Shown here: positions 1 through 9,235 of the stretch, piece after piece
Layout: each line of letters opens with the position of its first letter
Numbering within the stretch: the stretch's first letter is position 1
Source of the DNA: Avoscillospira_A sp052117125
GTDB lineage: Bacteria > Bacillota > Clostridia > Oscillospirales > Oscillospiraceae
Assembly: GCF_052117125.1 (NCBI RefSeq)
Contig: NZ_JBQKJT010000008.1
Span: 94,581 to 158,580 of the forward strand
Reading direction: 5' to 3'
Length of the DNA stretch: 64,000 nucleotides
The notes under the pieces: model-generated
Seen by the model: the letters and a program-made list of their open reading frames with translations, nothing else
Database searches by the model: none
What the model was told of the DNA's origin: nothing
Position numbers and translations under genes: made by a program

Positions 1-92
1 CCATCCACCAGAATAGACGCGCCCCGGACCGGTTCCTTGTGACAGCTGTCCAGCAGCTGAAACGCCGCGGACAGACGGTGCAGAGTCCTCAT
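1..92 (-). CDS. 5' end of an unidentified eCIS operon gene (runs off the window)
   Basis: An open frame starts at ATG 92 and continues past position 1. It overlaps the TGA of the DUF4255 gene (ATGA overlap), which implies translational coupling, and has an AGGAGCGG-type ribosome site. The visible N terminus begins MRTLHRLSAAFQLLDSC and soon reads PVRGASILVDG, a pattern seen at the start of carboxypeptidase-regulatory or beta-sandwich domains. Only about 30 residues are visible, so no function is assigned. In other eCIS operons the remaining baseplate genes (spike, gp25, gpJ-like, AAA ATPase) would be expected on this side. Confidence 0.6.
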   Translation of the reverse strand, partial: MRTLHRLSAAFQLLDSCHKEPVRGASILVD

Positions 93-676
93 GGCCGCCG
101 CTCCTTCTGTTCCATGCCCAGCCGAATCTCCTGAACCCTGGCGGCGGGTTTGGTGACCACGGCGGATTCCAGCTGCACCGGACCGACTTTATAAAACACA
201 CTGAGTTTATAGGATTCTGAAAACATGGTCCAGATTTTTGTCTTTTCCTCCAGTTCCATCTGTACCTGGCTGACGCGGATCACCTCGCCGGCGGCCCGCA
301 GCGCCTGGGGCATATACTGCTCCGGCAGACGCTTGTTGTCCTCCAATACCTGGATGACCCGGCCCATAATCATCTGTTCGTCCAATGTCCGGGTCTCCTT
401 TTCCGCCTTGCTGGCCACGGAGATCATCATGGACAGATTCAGCGACACCGGCGGATTGCGCTGGGAGCCGTCAGGTTGGAGCACCGGTCCATTGGACCGC
501 ATTTCCCCCGCCTCTGAAATATCGTAGAGATGGATACCCACCACAAAATTTCCCCGGTCGTGGGGGTCGCAGACGCCGATCTGCTCCCGCTGGGCCACCG
601 GCTCCGGCACCAGCTCCGCTTGCAGCAGCTCCACAATGGTGCGGCTCACGTCGGAAATTACAGAATACGTTGCCAT
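89..676 (-). CDS. DUF4255 family protein (Afp16/Pvc16-like tail terminator)
   Basis: 195 residues. The N-terminal MATYSVISDVSRTIVELL, followed by a beta-rich GIHLYDI region and an alternating beta/alpha C-terminal half, matches the DUF4255 family. In antifeeding prophage and PVC particles (Afp16/Pvc16) this family caps the tube and sheath end. It is a hallmark eCIS gene and is normally next to the AAA+ ATPase gene. The start is chosen by a GGAAGGAGG site just upstream. Its stop overlaps the next gene's start. The family assignment is from sequence; the capping role is from characterised homologues. Confidence 0.85.
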   Translation of the reverse strand: MATYSVISDVSRTIVELLQAELVPEPVAQREQIGVCDPHDRGNFVVGIHLYDISEAGEMRSNGPVLQPDGSQRNPPVSLNLSMMISVASKAEKETRTLDEQMIMGRVIQVLEDNKRLPEQYMPQALRAAGEVIRVSQVQMELEEKTKIWTMFSESYKLSVFYKVGPVQLESAVVTKPAARVQEIRLGMEQKERRP

Positions 677-694
677 TGGTTCCTCCTTCCCGGC

Positions 695-2074
695 TCAGGG
701 GGCCGCATACAACAGTTCATAGCCGCCCAAGGTCATCCGCTCCATCCCGCAGCATTCCAGCAGGGTATCCAGGGGCAGATAACACGTCTGACCGAACCGG
801 ATCAGGGGCTGTTCCATTTTTTGCAGCCGGTCATTACAGTAGGCGTCGCTGGAACCCTTGGTCATCTCCAGCACCACGCCGCCGCCCTGTAACACCACCG
901 TGTCGTTGTCCGCCATTTCCACAATGGTTCCGCCTAAAAAGGCGGCGGCATCGTCCAGAGACAGCAGAATGGTATCGTCATAAGTAAAGACCGCCCGGGT
1001 CAGGCTCAGGGGCGTTCCCGCCGCCACCAATACACCCGGATTCATGGCTCCGGCCTTGTTGGAGCGTTCCACGATGGCCGCCGTCTCCTGTTCCATGCTC
1101 TGCCGCACCTCGGCGGATATGGCCGGATATCGCCGTAAAATATTGGAAAAGCGGGAGGTGATAATGTCTTGAGCTGTGGCCGTCCCAGCGGTATCGAGGA
1201 ACTCGCCGTCCCGCAGTCCGGCACACAGCAGAATGACCGCCACATCGGTACTGTCCGCCCCGGCAGTCCGCTCGTCCAGATAGCTCAGGCACCGGGCCGC
1301 CAACTCCGCCAACTCGCCGGTACCGTCGTATCCGGCGCTTTCCAGCAGCTGCGCCGCCGGTTCGCTGAGGTCCTCTTCCACCCGGCGCAGCGTCTCATCG
1401 GGGTTGGTGGCCGCCGCCACTGCTGTGCCGATGGCCCCCAGATTGCCATTGGCGGCTTCCATCTGCTCCAGCGTCGCTTGCAGCTGCTCCGTCTCATATT
1501 GAAGCTGCTGTAGCTGAATCGTGTTTTCAAGATACGTCCGCAGCGTGCCGTCCGGGTCTCCCAGGGCAATCATCTGGTCAATATTTTCCCGGATGGCTGT
1601 TGTGTCCTCCCCGTTGCCCAGAATGGTCAACAGTTCGTCCCGCAGTTCCTCCAGCGTAGGCTCCCCCTGGGCATCCTGTCCCGGCTCACCCGACGGTGTC
1701 TGACTACCCGACAACGCCTGACTACCCGACGACGTCTGACTACCCGACGACGTCTGATTGCCTGACGGCGTCTGACTGCCCGATGTAGCCGAATTGTCCG
1801 ACGGTGTTGTGGTGGTTTCTTCTTCCGCCGGGGGCTCTGTCTGCGTATCCTCCGTTGCGGACGATGTGCCGCCGCTCGCTCCGTTGGATGTATCGGCATC
1901 CGTTCCACCCTGGTCCGCCGCCGGAGCATCCTGCGCCGTCTGTTCCGTTCCGGCGGTTCCGGCGGCGCTGTCGTCCGCCTCCGGCACCGCCAGCGCTGCT
2001 GTGGACAGAATGGACAGGGCGGCGGCCAGGCTCACAGTCATCAGCAGCCAATTACGTTGTTTCTTACGGTGCAT
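695..2074 (-). CDS. Secreted protein with copper-amine-oxidase-like C-terminal domain
   Basis: 459 residues. A basic N terminus and a hydrophobic stretch (about residues 9-29, ending in an ALA motif) form a clear signal peptide. Residues 30-130 are Ser/Thr/Gly/Glu-rich, with near-repeats of SGSQTP/SGSQTS giving a flexible linker. A Glu/Gln-rich helical region follows. The last 110 residues resemble the copper-amine-oxidase N1 domain found in cell-surface proteins of Firmicutes. It lies between the MORN protein and the DUF4255 gene in the eCIS operon, with a GGGAGGTGA ribosome site. Inference: an extracytoplasmic or wall-exposed accessory of the injection system. No enzymatic residues were recognised. 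Confidence 0.7.
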   Translation of the reverse strand: MHRKKQRNWLLMTVSLAAALSILSTAALAVPEADDSAAGTAGTEQTAQDAPAADQGGTDADTSNGASGGTSSATEDTQTEPPAEEETTTTPSDNSATSGSQTPSGNQTSSGSQTSSGSQALSGSQTPSGEPGQDAQGEPTLEELRDELLTILGNGEDTTAIRENIDQMIALGDPDGTLRTYLENTIQLQQLQYETEQLQATLEQMEAANGNLGAIGTAVAAATNPDETLRRVEEDLSEPAAQLLESAGYDGTGELAELAARCLSYLDERTAGADSTDVAVILLCAGLRDGEFLDTAGTATAQDIITSRFSNILRRYPAISAEVRQSMEQETAAIVERSNKAGAMNPGVLVAAGTPLSLTRAVFTYDDTILLSLDDAAAFLGGTIVEMADNDTVVLQGGGVVLEMTKGSSDAYCNDRLQKMEQPLIRFGQTCYLPLDTLLECCGMERMTLGGYELLYAAP

Positions 2075-2089
2075 GGTCTCACCTCCCGG

Positions 2090-3502
2090 TCAATAGCCGC
2101 CGCACTCCACGGCCAGAATCTTCTCCCCCGCCGCGTCGTAATAGAGTTTGATGTAGTAGTTGCTCATCAGGTATTTATCCACACGGCCCTGCTGGGGCAG
2201 CGCCAGCGACAATTGGCTGGCCGCTGTCTTGCGCTCCGCCGTCAGGTCCAGTGTCAAGGTGGAAAACCGCTGGCCCAACAGAGCCGTCACTTCCTCCTCA
2301 CTGCTGTCCCGGGTGATATCCAAAAATCCCTCCTCCACATCTGCCAGGACATTTTGGCAGGTGTAAAGGCCTGTCCCGTCATCGACGCAGAGAAACGCGG
2401 TCCCCAGGTTCAAATAAGTCAGAATCTGATATGTCCCCTCCACGGCGGTATAGCCGGGCGTTCCAAAGGCGGCGGCGATATCCTCCGGTGTGGCTCCCAG
2501 ATAGCCCATATAGTTGACGTTGTTTTCGAGAAATTCTCCCGTATAGAGCGGCGAGCCCAACGCGTCGTACACAGTACCCGCGCCCTGCCGCTGCCCCTTG
2601 GAAAACGCACCCTGATAGAGCACATTGCCCTGCTCGTCGTAGAGCGTGCCGGTGCCCTCGTAGAGCCCCTGGGCAAACTGCCCCTGATAGATCAGCGTTC
2701 CATTTTCGTAATAGGAGCCGTTGCCCTCATACCGGCCGGCCACCAGATCGCCCCGGTAGCAGATCGTTGTCCCGTCAGCTTCATAGACCACGCCGCTGCC
2801 CTCCCACAGGTCATTGGCAAAATCGCCGTAGTACAGCAGTGTGTGATCCTCCGACCGGTATTCCATGCCCCGGCCGCTGCGCAATCCCTGGGAAAAGCTA
2901 CCCTGATAAATCAGCGAGCCGCTTTCGTCGTACAGCCGTCCGTCCCCGTTGTACAGGTTGTCGGTAAACTGTCCCTCGTACCGCAGAACCCCATCCACAT
3001 ACAAAGACCCATAGCCGTCATAGGCGGCATTGCGGAACTGGCCTGAATACACCAGAGCCCCCTCTGTATCATACTGGGTGGCGGCGCCGGTCAGCTCGCC
3101 GGAAACCACGTCGCCGTCGTAGATCAGAACCCCCTGTTCTGTAACAATGCGGGCCGGTCCCGTATACCCGGCCAGTTTCCGGCTGTTGAGCAGAATGGTC
3201 GGCGTCCAGAGCCGCCCTTCCAGCCAGGGATAGACTACGGTGGAAAACACCGTCACCACCAGAACGACGGCCACCACGCTGAGGGCCAGAAACCGCTTGG
3301 ACAGGTAGATGGCGCCGAACCGCACATAATCCTCCATGCTGGACGGCCGCCGCGTCATGGATTTGACCTGTGCGCGGACGTAGGTATTCAAATAGACGAA
3401 GGGCTTGGCCGCCATTTGGACCGCGCGGGTGATCTTCTTAGTGATGTTGGTGATCTGCCGCCCGACAACCTTGGAGACCTGGCTGAAGAAATTGAAATTC
3501 AT
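2090..3502 (-). CDS. Membrane-anchored MORN-repeat protein in the eCIS operon
   Basis: 470 residues. A basic amphipathic N terminus (1-70) precedes one transmembrane segment at about 72-95. Residues 125-345 hold about nine MORN-type repeats (YxGxF....GxGxxYxxxG), and a mixed alpha/beta tail follows. MORN repeats make elongated beta solenoids used for membrane association or scaffolding. Here they would lie on the extracytoplasmic side if the N terminus is inside. The gene ends 16 bp before the secreted-protein gene and begins 19 bp after the pseudo-cyclase gene, so all are co-transcribed. MORN proteins are not core eCIS parts; inference is an envelope scaffold. Confidence 0.75.
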   Translation of the reverse strand: MNFNFFSQVSKVVGRQITNITKKITRAVQMAAKPFVYLNTYVRAQVKSMTRRPSSMEDYVRFGAIYLSKRFLALSVVAVVLVVTVFSTVVYPWLEGRLWTPTILLNSRKLAGYTGPARIVTEQGVLIYDGDVVSGELTGAATQYDTEGALVYSGQFRNAAYDGYGSLYVDGVLRYEGQFTDNLYNGDGRLYDESGSLIYQGSFSQGLRSGRGMEYRSEDHTLLYYGDFANDLWEGSGVVYEADGTTICYRGDLVAGRYEGNGSYYENGTLIYQGQFAQGLYEGTGTLYDEQGNVLYQGAFSKGQRQGAGTVYDALGSPLYTGEFLENNVNYMGYLGATPEDIAAAFGTPGYTAVEGTYQILTYLNLGTAFLCVDDGTGLYTCQNVLADVEEGFLDITRDSSEEEVTALLGQRFSTLTLDLTAERKTAASQLSLALPQQGRVDKYLMSNYYIKLYYDAAGEKILAVECGGY

Positions 3503-3520
3503 AAGGCGTCTCCTTCCCGG

Positions 3521-6235
3521 TCACCGGCCCTGGGCTGCCTCCGCACGGAGGTGGGCATCACAGCGCATCAGATAGTACATGGCCACCGTGTCGCGCTCAT
3601 TGGTTTGCAGCACGTCGGCAAATTGCTTCCGGGCCTCGTAATAGTTCCCCTGTTCATAGGCGTGAATGCCCGCTTCAAAGGACGTCCGGGTAACCAGATG
3701 CAGTTTCTTCTCATAGGGGTCCATGCCATCCAGGAACTCGTAGAGACTGGGACGCCCGGTGTCCCCGGCGCCGATTTCCCGGCAGTTGAAATAGCAGCTG
3801 TCGTCGATGCGTTCCACGGCTCGGGCCGTAATGCTGTAGCGGGTCCCCATCTCTTCCATCAGACTGGTAAGGGCATAGAGGTCCATGATGGTGCCGGAAA
3901 TGGCCGTAATGGTCTGGCGCTTCCGGTTGCCCGCCACGCCCACCAGCAATTCGTCGGCGGAAATGAGCATTTTCAACTCCACAGCGCTGTTCTCCCGGGC
4001 CATGGTTTCCTTGAGGGCAATGGCTGTGTTCAACGCGTCCTGGACCTGCCACGGAAACAGCGCCAGCATACCCGAACCGTCAAAATGTTCGATGATGCCG
4101 TGGTTCCGGTCCACCACGTCAAAGACCTTGTCAAAATTCTCATTCATCAGGTCAAAGTACGCCTCGCTGTCCAGTTTCGCGCCGTTCAGGCTAAACTGCA
4201 CATACAACAGGCTCATATCGCGGATGCTCTTGTCCCGCAAATTTAAATCGGTGACCTTGGTCTTGCCCAGAAGCTGAAACAGCTCCCGGGGAGTAAATTT
4301 GATGTACTCATTATTGAGCAGCACCATATTGGAAATGTACTGGTTCAGCTTCTCCGTCATCTGGTTGAAGCTCAGGCCGATATCCGCCAGTTCATCGCCG
4401 GAGGTGATCCGGGCCTGTACGTTCCAGCGGCCGGCGCTGATCTCCCCGATGCAGCGGCGCAGCTCTTTCAGGGGGCGGAACGCGCCCAGCAGCACCAGCA
4501 GCAGCCAAATTGCCAGCACCACCGCGCACAGCAGCACCGTGATCGCGCCGTAAAAAACCGGGCTCCGGTCCAGGACGGCGGTCAGGGCGTTTTGCTGAGG
4601 AACCCGGGCCTCCATCAGGCCCGCCGTCTGTCCGTCCGCCTGGAAAATGGGCTGGAAGCAGCTGATATAGGTCACGCCGCCCCGGTCAAAGGAGACACTG
4701 CTGCCCTGGTCCGCGCCATTCAGAATCGTCTCCGCCGTCTCTTCCGAAAACTCCATCCGCAGGGGCGACAGGGTTTTAGCCCACCGGAACGCGTCACGCT
4801 CCAGCGTCGTACCGACGCCGTAGCCGTCCTCCCCCTCCAGGGTATAGAGCAGAACGCCCACTTCGTCCATTCCAGAAATCTGTGCCGCGTATTGCCCGGC
4901 CTGTTCCAGCTGCTCTTGCAGCGTCTGCCACTGGGCCGCATCCATCTGCCGCAGTTCGTTCCAGTCCAGCGCATTGCCGTCCATCTGCGCTGCCGCTGCA
5001 CGGGCTGCCGCTGCCAGACTTTGCTGGAGGGCCGCCGTTCGCTCCGCGGTCAGCAGATGCAGCATGGCGGCGGACAATAAGGCCAGCACCACCAGCACCG
5101 CAGGCAGAAACCGCAGCAAAATCCGGCCAATCAGTCGGGAGCGGTTGAACGCCACGCCAAGAATCCACCCGGCCAGGGACAGAACTGCCACCGTCCCAAG
5201 AAACACCCCCAGGACTTTGGCTACTTCCAGACCGCTCCATCCCCGGTGAATGTTGTCGATGACGCCGGTCTGGTCGCCAAAGCGCACCCACACCGGCTGC
5301 TCTCCCCGGAACGCCACTGCTTCCAACCCGCCGTATCCGGCAACCTGGACGTTCCGAAGCTGCCGGAATGCTGTCTCCGTTTGGCTGTCCACCACAGAGT
5401 CGGGGCTATACAGCCGTTCCGCCGTATAGTCCGCCGGATTCAGCACATAGTACGCGCCGTTGGTGCGGTCGAGATAATAGAGCCGGTCGTTTTCATCCGC
5501 CGACAGCCAGCCCACCAAACTGCCGCTGCCCACCAGGGACGTAAACGATTGACTGCTGCCGTCGGGCATATACGCCGTCAGGCTGCCGCCCCGGTCGGCG
5601 CAGACCAGTGTGCCGTCGGACAGGGCCGCGCAGTCCTCCACCGCTTCCGCCTGGTCTCCCAGGTCATAGTTTGCCAGAACCGTCGGCTCCTCCTCCCCGT
5701 AGGGGTAGGCGGCAATGACAGAGAATTCTCCCTGATTACAGCACAGGGCCAGCAGGGTTTCTCCCTGTAGTTGCAGCTTGCGAATATACGGCTCCGTGCT
5801 GTACTGGGACAGCGCCGACTTGTCCACCTGCATCACATCATCCTGCCGCTGGCCCTGGCTGTTCCAGGTCTGAACCGCTTCGGTCAGAATGATCTCCTGT
5901 ACGGCTCCGGCGGCGTCCACCCGGCGCTCATACGCCTGTGCGGCAATGTACAGACTGCCGTTGCGGTCCACGACCAAATCCTCATACCGCATGAGATCGC
6001 CGTCTTCCGTTTCCCGGTCCAACTGCACCGTCCACAGCCGCCGGCCATCCGGTGAGACCCGGGTCAGCGTCCCCTCGTCGGAAAGCAGGTACAGACTGCC
6101 GGCGGCATCAAAGGCAAATGCCTCCGTACCGTCCAGGGCCACCCGCTGTCCGGTGACGGCAAACCACAGGGCTGCCGCCACGCCGAGGAGCACAATGACA
6201 CTTATTTTGATCCATTTCATACTCGTTTCCCTCAT
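3521..6235 (-). CDS. Membrane sensor with HAMP and degenerate class III cyclase domain
   Basis: 904 residues. A signal-anchor (7-25) leads into a beta-propeller-like region (about 30-330, repeats of the GSLY/DRLYYLD kind). TM segments lie near 340-362 and 375-397, then an extracytoplasmic domain, another TM (about 560-582), HAMP (about 585-640), a class III nucleotidyl cyclase fold (about 665-825) and a TPR-like tail. In the cyclase domain the usual first metal motif reads YVQFSLNG, the second reads FDGSGMLALF (no GD pair), and the NxxxR transition-state motif is replaced around SGTIMDLYAL. So catalysis is probably lost and a signalling or adaptor role is inferred. It sits inside the eCIS operon. 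Confidence 0.75.
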   Translation of the reverse strand: MRETSMKWIKISVIVLLGVAAALWFAVTGQRVALDGTEAFAFDAAGSLYLLSDEGTLTRVSPDGRRLWTVQLDRETEDGDLMRYEDLVVDRNGSLYIAAQAYERRVDAAGAVQEIILTEAVQTWNSQGQRQDDVMQVDKSALSQYSTEPYIRKLQLQGETLLALCCNQGEFSVIAAYPYGEEEPTVLANYDLGDQAEAVEDCAALSDGTLVCADRGGSLTAYMPDGSSQSFTSLVGSGSLVGWLSADENDRLYYLDRTNGAYYVLNPADYTAERLYSPDSVVDSQTETAFRQLRNVQVAGYGGLEAVAFRGEQPVWVRFGDQTGVIDNIHRGWSGLEVAKVLGVFLGTVAVLSLAGWILGVAFNRSRLIGRILLRFLPAVLVVLALLSAAMLHLLTAERTAALQQSLAAAARAAAAQMDGNALDWNELRQMDAAQWQTLQEQLEQAGQYAAQISGMDEVGVLLYTLEGEDGYGVGTTLERDAFRWAKTLSPLRMEFSEETAETILNGADQGSSVSFDRGGVTYISCFQPIFQADGQTAGLMEARVPQQNALTAVLDRSPVFYGAITVLLCAVVLAIWLLLVLLGAFRPLKELRRCIGEISAGRWNVQARITSGDELADIGLSFNQMTEKLNQYISNMVLLNNEYIKFTPRELFQLLGKTKVTDLNLRDKSIRDMSLLYVQFSLNGAKLDSEAYFDLMNENFDKVFDVVDRNHGIIEHFDGSGMLALFPWQVQDALNTAIALKETMARENSAVELKMLISADELLVGVAGNRKRQTITAISGTIMDLYALTSLMEEMGTRYSITARAVERIDDSCYFNCREIGAGDTGRPSLYEFLDGMDPYEKKLHLVTRTSFEAGIHAYEQGNYYEARKQFADVLQTNERDTVAMYYLMRCDAHLRAEAAQGR

Positions 6236-6293
6236 CCCGGACGGTTCCCCGTTTTTTCTGTCCTACGCACAGCGCCGCCGTCCCGGGCGCTGC

Positions 6294-7424
6294 TCAATCC
6301 TTCTGATACTGGGCCAGCTGATCCCGCAGCGGCATCCGCAGAATGGTTCCGGCCTCCAGCGGGCCATCGTCCGTTATGCCGTTGAATCCGGCCACCAGCG
6401 GCCCGTAGGCCGCAGAGCCGTAATAGGCAACACAAACGCTGTCCAGCGTATCACCGGACTGAACGATGTAATCCTCCGAACGGAGGGGCGTTGACGGGTC
6501 CGGCACGCCGGTAAACGTCACGTTCTCCCGCTCCGGCTCCTCCGGCGGGTCCGTCAGCAGCAGACTGTCCCCCGTCTCCTCCTGGGACGCCACATAGGTG
6601 ATGGCGCCAATGTCGGAGATGGGGCGGGCCTCCAGGGTTTGCCGTCCCGTGAAGCTGGTAATCAGATAGACTACCAGACAGAGGACCAGCGTCACCATAC
6701 CTACCCAGGACAGCTGGACCAGACGGGCCTTTTTCCGCAGCACATACGCTTTGAGCGCCTGCACCGGCCCCGTGTCCGTCAATTCTTCCGCCGCCTGCTC
6801 CAAATCATGAATCATTGCCGGCAGACTGGGATACAGTCCGGCGCCGCATTTTTTATAGATGGTGCGCAGGGTTTTGTGATACGTCTTTTTCAGTTCTCTG
6901 CCCAGCAGAAACTGCATCAGGGAGGCGGTTTCCTCCCACACGCTGCATCCGCTCTCCTCCAGAAAGAACTCGGGATAGAGTAGATACCGCAGGTAAATCC
7001 GGTCCACATCGTCCACCAGCAAATTTTCCGGCTGCAACAGGCTGCACACCACCGGCTCCGGCAGATTCCCCGCCGCCGTATAGACCTGGAACAGGGCGGT
7101 GGTCAGCAATTGCAGCCGTTTACCCACCGCGCCCCGACAGCCCTCGTACCGTTCCAACAGACTGGGGCCCTCGCAATAGCGAAACACGGCGTAAAACTCC
7201 TGCTGCATACTGAACAGCTCCAGAAAGTCGGACCGCTCGCCTCGGCGGCAAAACGCCCCGTAGAGGTCCCGGAAAAAGGTCCGGCTCCGCTTGTCATGGG
7301 GAATGCGGTTGACCAGCAGCAATTCCTCGCTGCCCGGATGTTTGGCCACCTGAGCCGTCAGATACAGGGACTGCTCCAGCATTCCCAGATATTGCAGCAT
7401 CGGACACGCCTGAATCTCCGCCAC
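6294..7424 (-). CDS. Pseudokinase-like / TM / LysM protein of the eCIS operon
   Basis: 376 residues. Residues about 10-225 resemble a small protein-kinase fold: an FxVFRYCEGPSL hinge-like stretch, then SLLQPENLLVDD where kinases have HxDxKPxN. The catalytic Asp and Lys are absent, as in the EssB/YukC pseudokinases of type VII secretion. One TM segment lies at about 237-258. The C terminus (about 325-372) is a LysM domain (DYIVQSGDTLDSVCVAYYG), a peptidoglycan or tail-hub binding module. Topology suggests a cytoplasmic pseudokinase and an external LysM. Inference: it ties the contractile particle to membrane and wall. Confidence 0.65.
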   Translation of the reverse strand: MAEIQACPMLQYLGMLEQSLYLTAQVAKHPGSEELLLVNRIPHDKRSRTFFRDLYGAFCRRGERSDFLELFSMQQEFYAVFRYCEGPSLLERYEGCRGAVGKRLQLLTTALFQVYTAAGNLPEPVVCSLLQPENLLVDDVDRIYLRYLLYPEFFLEESGCSVWEETASLMQFLLGRELKKTYHKTLRTIYKKCGAGLYPSLPAMIHDLEQAAEELTDTGPVQALKAYVLRKKARLVQLSWVGMVTLVLCLVVYLITSFTGRQTLEARPISDIGAITYVASQEETGDSLLLTDPPEEPERENVTFTGVPDPSTPLRSEDYIVQSGDTLDSVCVAYYGSAAYGPLVAGFNGITDDGPLEAGTILRMPLRDQLAQYQKD

Positions 7425-7471
7425 GCCTTCACCTCCTCTGTCCGTCGCTTTGCCCGAACCATGCCGGGCGG

Positions 7472-9235
7472 TTACTGCTTGCTGACCACCACATAGGCGC
7501 TGGCCCGAATATTGCCGTACTTGGCGCTTTGGGCCTGAATCTCATAGACGCCCTCCGTCGGCGGCGCCGTATACAGGCCGTTGCGGTCGATGCTGCCGCC
7601 GTTTTTCTCCACCACGCTCCAGAAGACCTCCTGGGTGGCGCTGCCCTCTACCAGGGCGGTAAAGCGGATTTGCTGCAAGGGCTCCACGTTGGCCGTATTG
7701 GGGGTGATGAGGACCGTCACACCGTCGGTGAGTTCCTCCTTTTCCACCGTCTCCTCCTGGGGACGCCAGGCCCACCAGCGCAGACGGATACTCTGCTGGC
7801 CCGTCTTTTCCAGGAGCTTCAGTCCCAGCTGCAAGGTGCCTTTCTTCACATTGACCATGGCGCCCACCGAACAGGCCGGGGCCGCCAGGGAAAATTCCTC
7901 GGCTGTAAAAACGCCGTCGCCAAAGATCAGCGTTTCATTGCTGCCGTTGTTTTCTGTGTTTTCCACTGCCACGTTCACACACAGTTCCCCTGCGCCGAGT
8001 CCGTGGATAAATTCGTGGGAGAAGTAGCTTCTTCCCACCTTGGGGGACATACCCAGCATCACCGTGGCTACGCCGCCGGCAGTGCGGCGCACTGCGTCCG
8101 GCTGCCGGTCGTTTTCCTCCCGCCGGGTCTCGGGCACGATGGGCAGACTCTGCACCACCTGCCGCTCCCGGTCCAGATGCTGGAGCAGCTCCAACATCTG
8201 TGGATTTGCCAGATATTGATGAAACGGATTGCGCACAACCTTTTCAATCAAAAAGGTATTCTGCGTGGCTACCACATGAAATTTTGCCAGATAGATGGCC
8301 TGGTCCTCCCGGGCCGTCAGAAATTCGTCAAAGTGGCGGGTATAGTAGGCTTCCAGCACCACCTCCCGCAGGGGACGTGCCGTCACCTCCACCGATTTGC
8401 GCAGGGGCTGTGTCAGGCCCTCGGCCTGATTGCTGCCAAAATAGAGGGCAAAGGAATCGATGGGAACACGGATTTCTGTATAGTCGTCCCGCACCCTGCC
8501 GCAGCGCATGGAATAGTCCAGGGACAGTTCTTTCTGGGTGGTCACCTCGGTTTCGACGTACTCCACCTGAACATACTTCTCCCCCTTGGGGCCCTGGAAC
8601 AGATCGCTTTCCAGACGGAAGGAAAAGCGTACCGGCGCCGAAACCTCCCGCTTTTCAAAGAGGACCCGCACAGGGAACACGTCGTCGGTGTTCACATAGC
8701 GGGGAATTTGCAGGGTGATGCGGATACCGTCCTGATCGTAAAGACGGCACAGATCATAGAGCACGCTGTCCACACCCAACAGGGCCCGGTTGGGTTCCCG
8801 GGTGGTGAGGAACAGTTCATAGCCCTCCCGCATGCGGTTAAACTCCTGACGGATCCCGTTGCCCTCGGCGGAACCCGCCACGGAAAAGGTGCTTTCGCAG
8901 GGCTCCTCCCGGTAGGCAATGCCCAGATAGACGTCGCCGCTGTCCCGGATGGTGTCAAAGCCCCGGATGGTGCTGATGCGCTTGACACAGGGGTCCGGGA
9001 CCACAATTTCCCGGCCCTGATAGTCCAGGGCCATACCGGCCTCCAGGGAGAAGGTCTGATTGTCCACCAGCAGCACGCCCAGGCCCGCCGCCACACCGGT
9101 ACCGTGAAGCATCCGGTTGCCCAGACGGCGCTTGTCGTTGAAATACGTCTGCTCGTCCTCAAAGTCCCGGGGCGTCATCAGCTTTCCATAGAAAAAGCGG
9201 TTGCGCTCACCGGTACTATATTGCAGATTGTTCAT
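7472..9235 (-). CDS. Conserved eCIS baseplate/fibre-like protein with C-terminal Ig-like domain
   Basis: 587 residues. The N terminus (RNRFFYGKLMTPRDFEDEQ, then GTGVAAGLGVLLV) matches a protein repeatedly found in eCIS loci next to tail-protein-I. Long beta-rich segments fill the middle. Residues about 500-587 form a bacterial Ig-like (Big) domain, with VFWSVVEKNGGSIDRNGLY and a final ASAYVVV strand. Ig-like modules at phage and eCIS tips commonly mediate surface adhesion. It overlaps the preceding gene's end (stop at 9216). A structural, receptor-facing role is inferred; its exact place in the particle cannot be read from sequence. Confidence 0.7.
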   Translation of the reverse strand: MNNLQYSTGERNRFFYGKLMTPRDFEDEQTYFNDKRRLGNRMLHGTGVAAGLGVLLVDNQTFSLEAGMALDYQGREIVVPDPCVKRISTIRGFDTIRDSGDVYLGIAYREEPCESTFSVAGSAEGNGIRQEFNRMREGYELFLTTREPNRALLGVDSVLYDLCRLYDQDGIRITLQIPRYVNTDDVFPVRVLFEKREVSAPVRFSFRLESDLFQGPKGEKYVQVEYVETEVTTQKELSLDYSMRCGRVRDDYTEIRVPIDSFALYFGSNQAEGLTQPLRKSVEVTARPLREVVLEAYYTRHFDEFLTAREDQAIYLAKFHVVATQNTFLIEKVVRNPFHQYLANPQMLELLQHLDRERQVVQSLPIVPETRREENDRQPDAVRRTAGGVATVMLGMSPKVGRSYFSHEFIHGLGAGELCVNVAVENTENNGSNETLIFGDGVFTAEEFSLAAPACSVGAMVNVKKGTLQLGLKLLEKTGQQSIRLRWWAWRPQEETVEKEELTDGVTVLITPNTANVEPLQQIRFTALVEGSATQEVFWSVVEKNGGSIDRNGLYTAPPTEGVYEIQAQSAKYGNIRASAYVVVSKQ

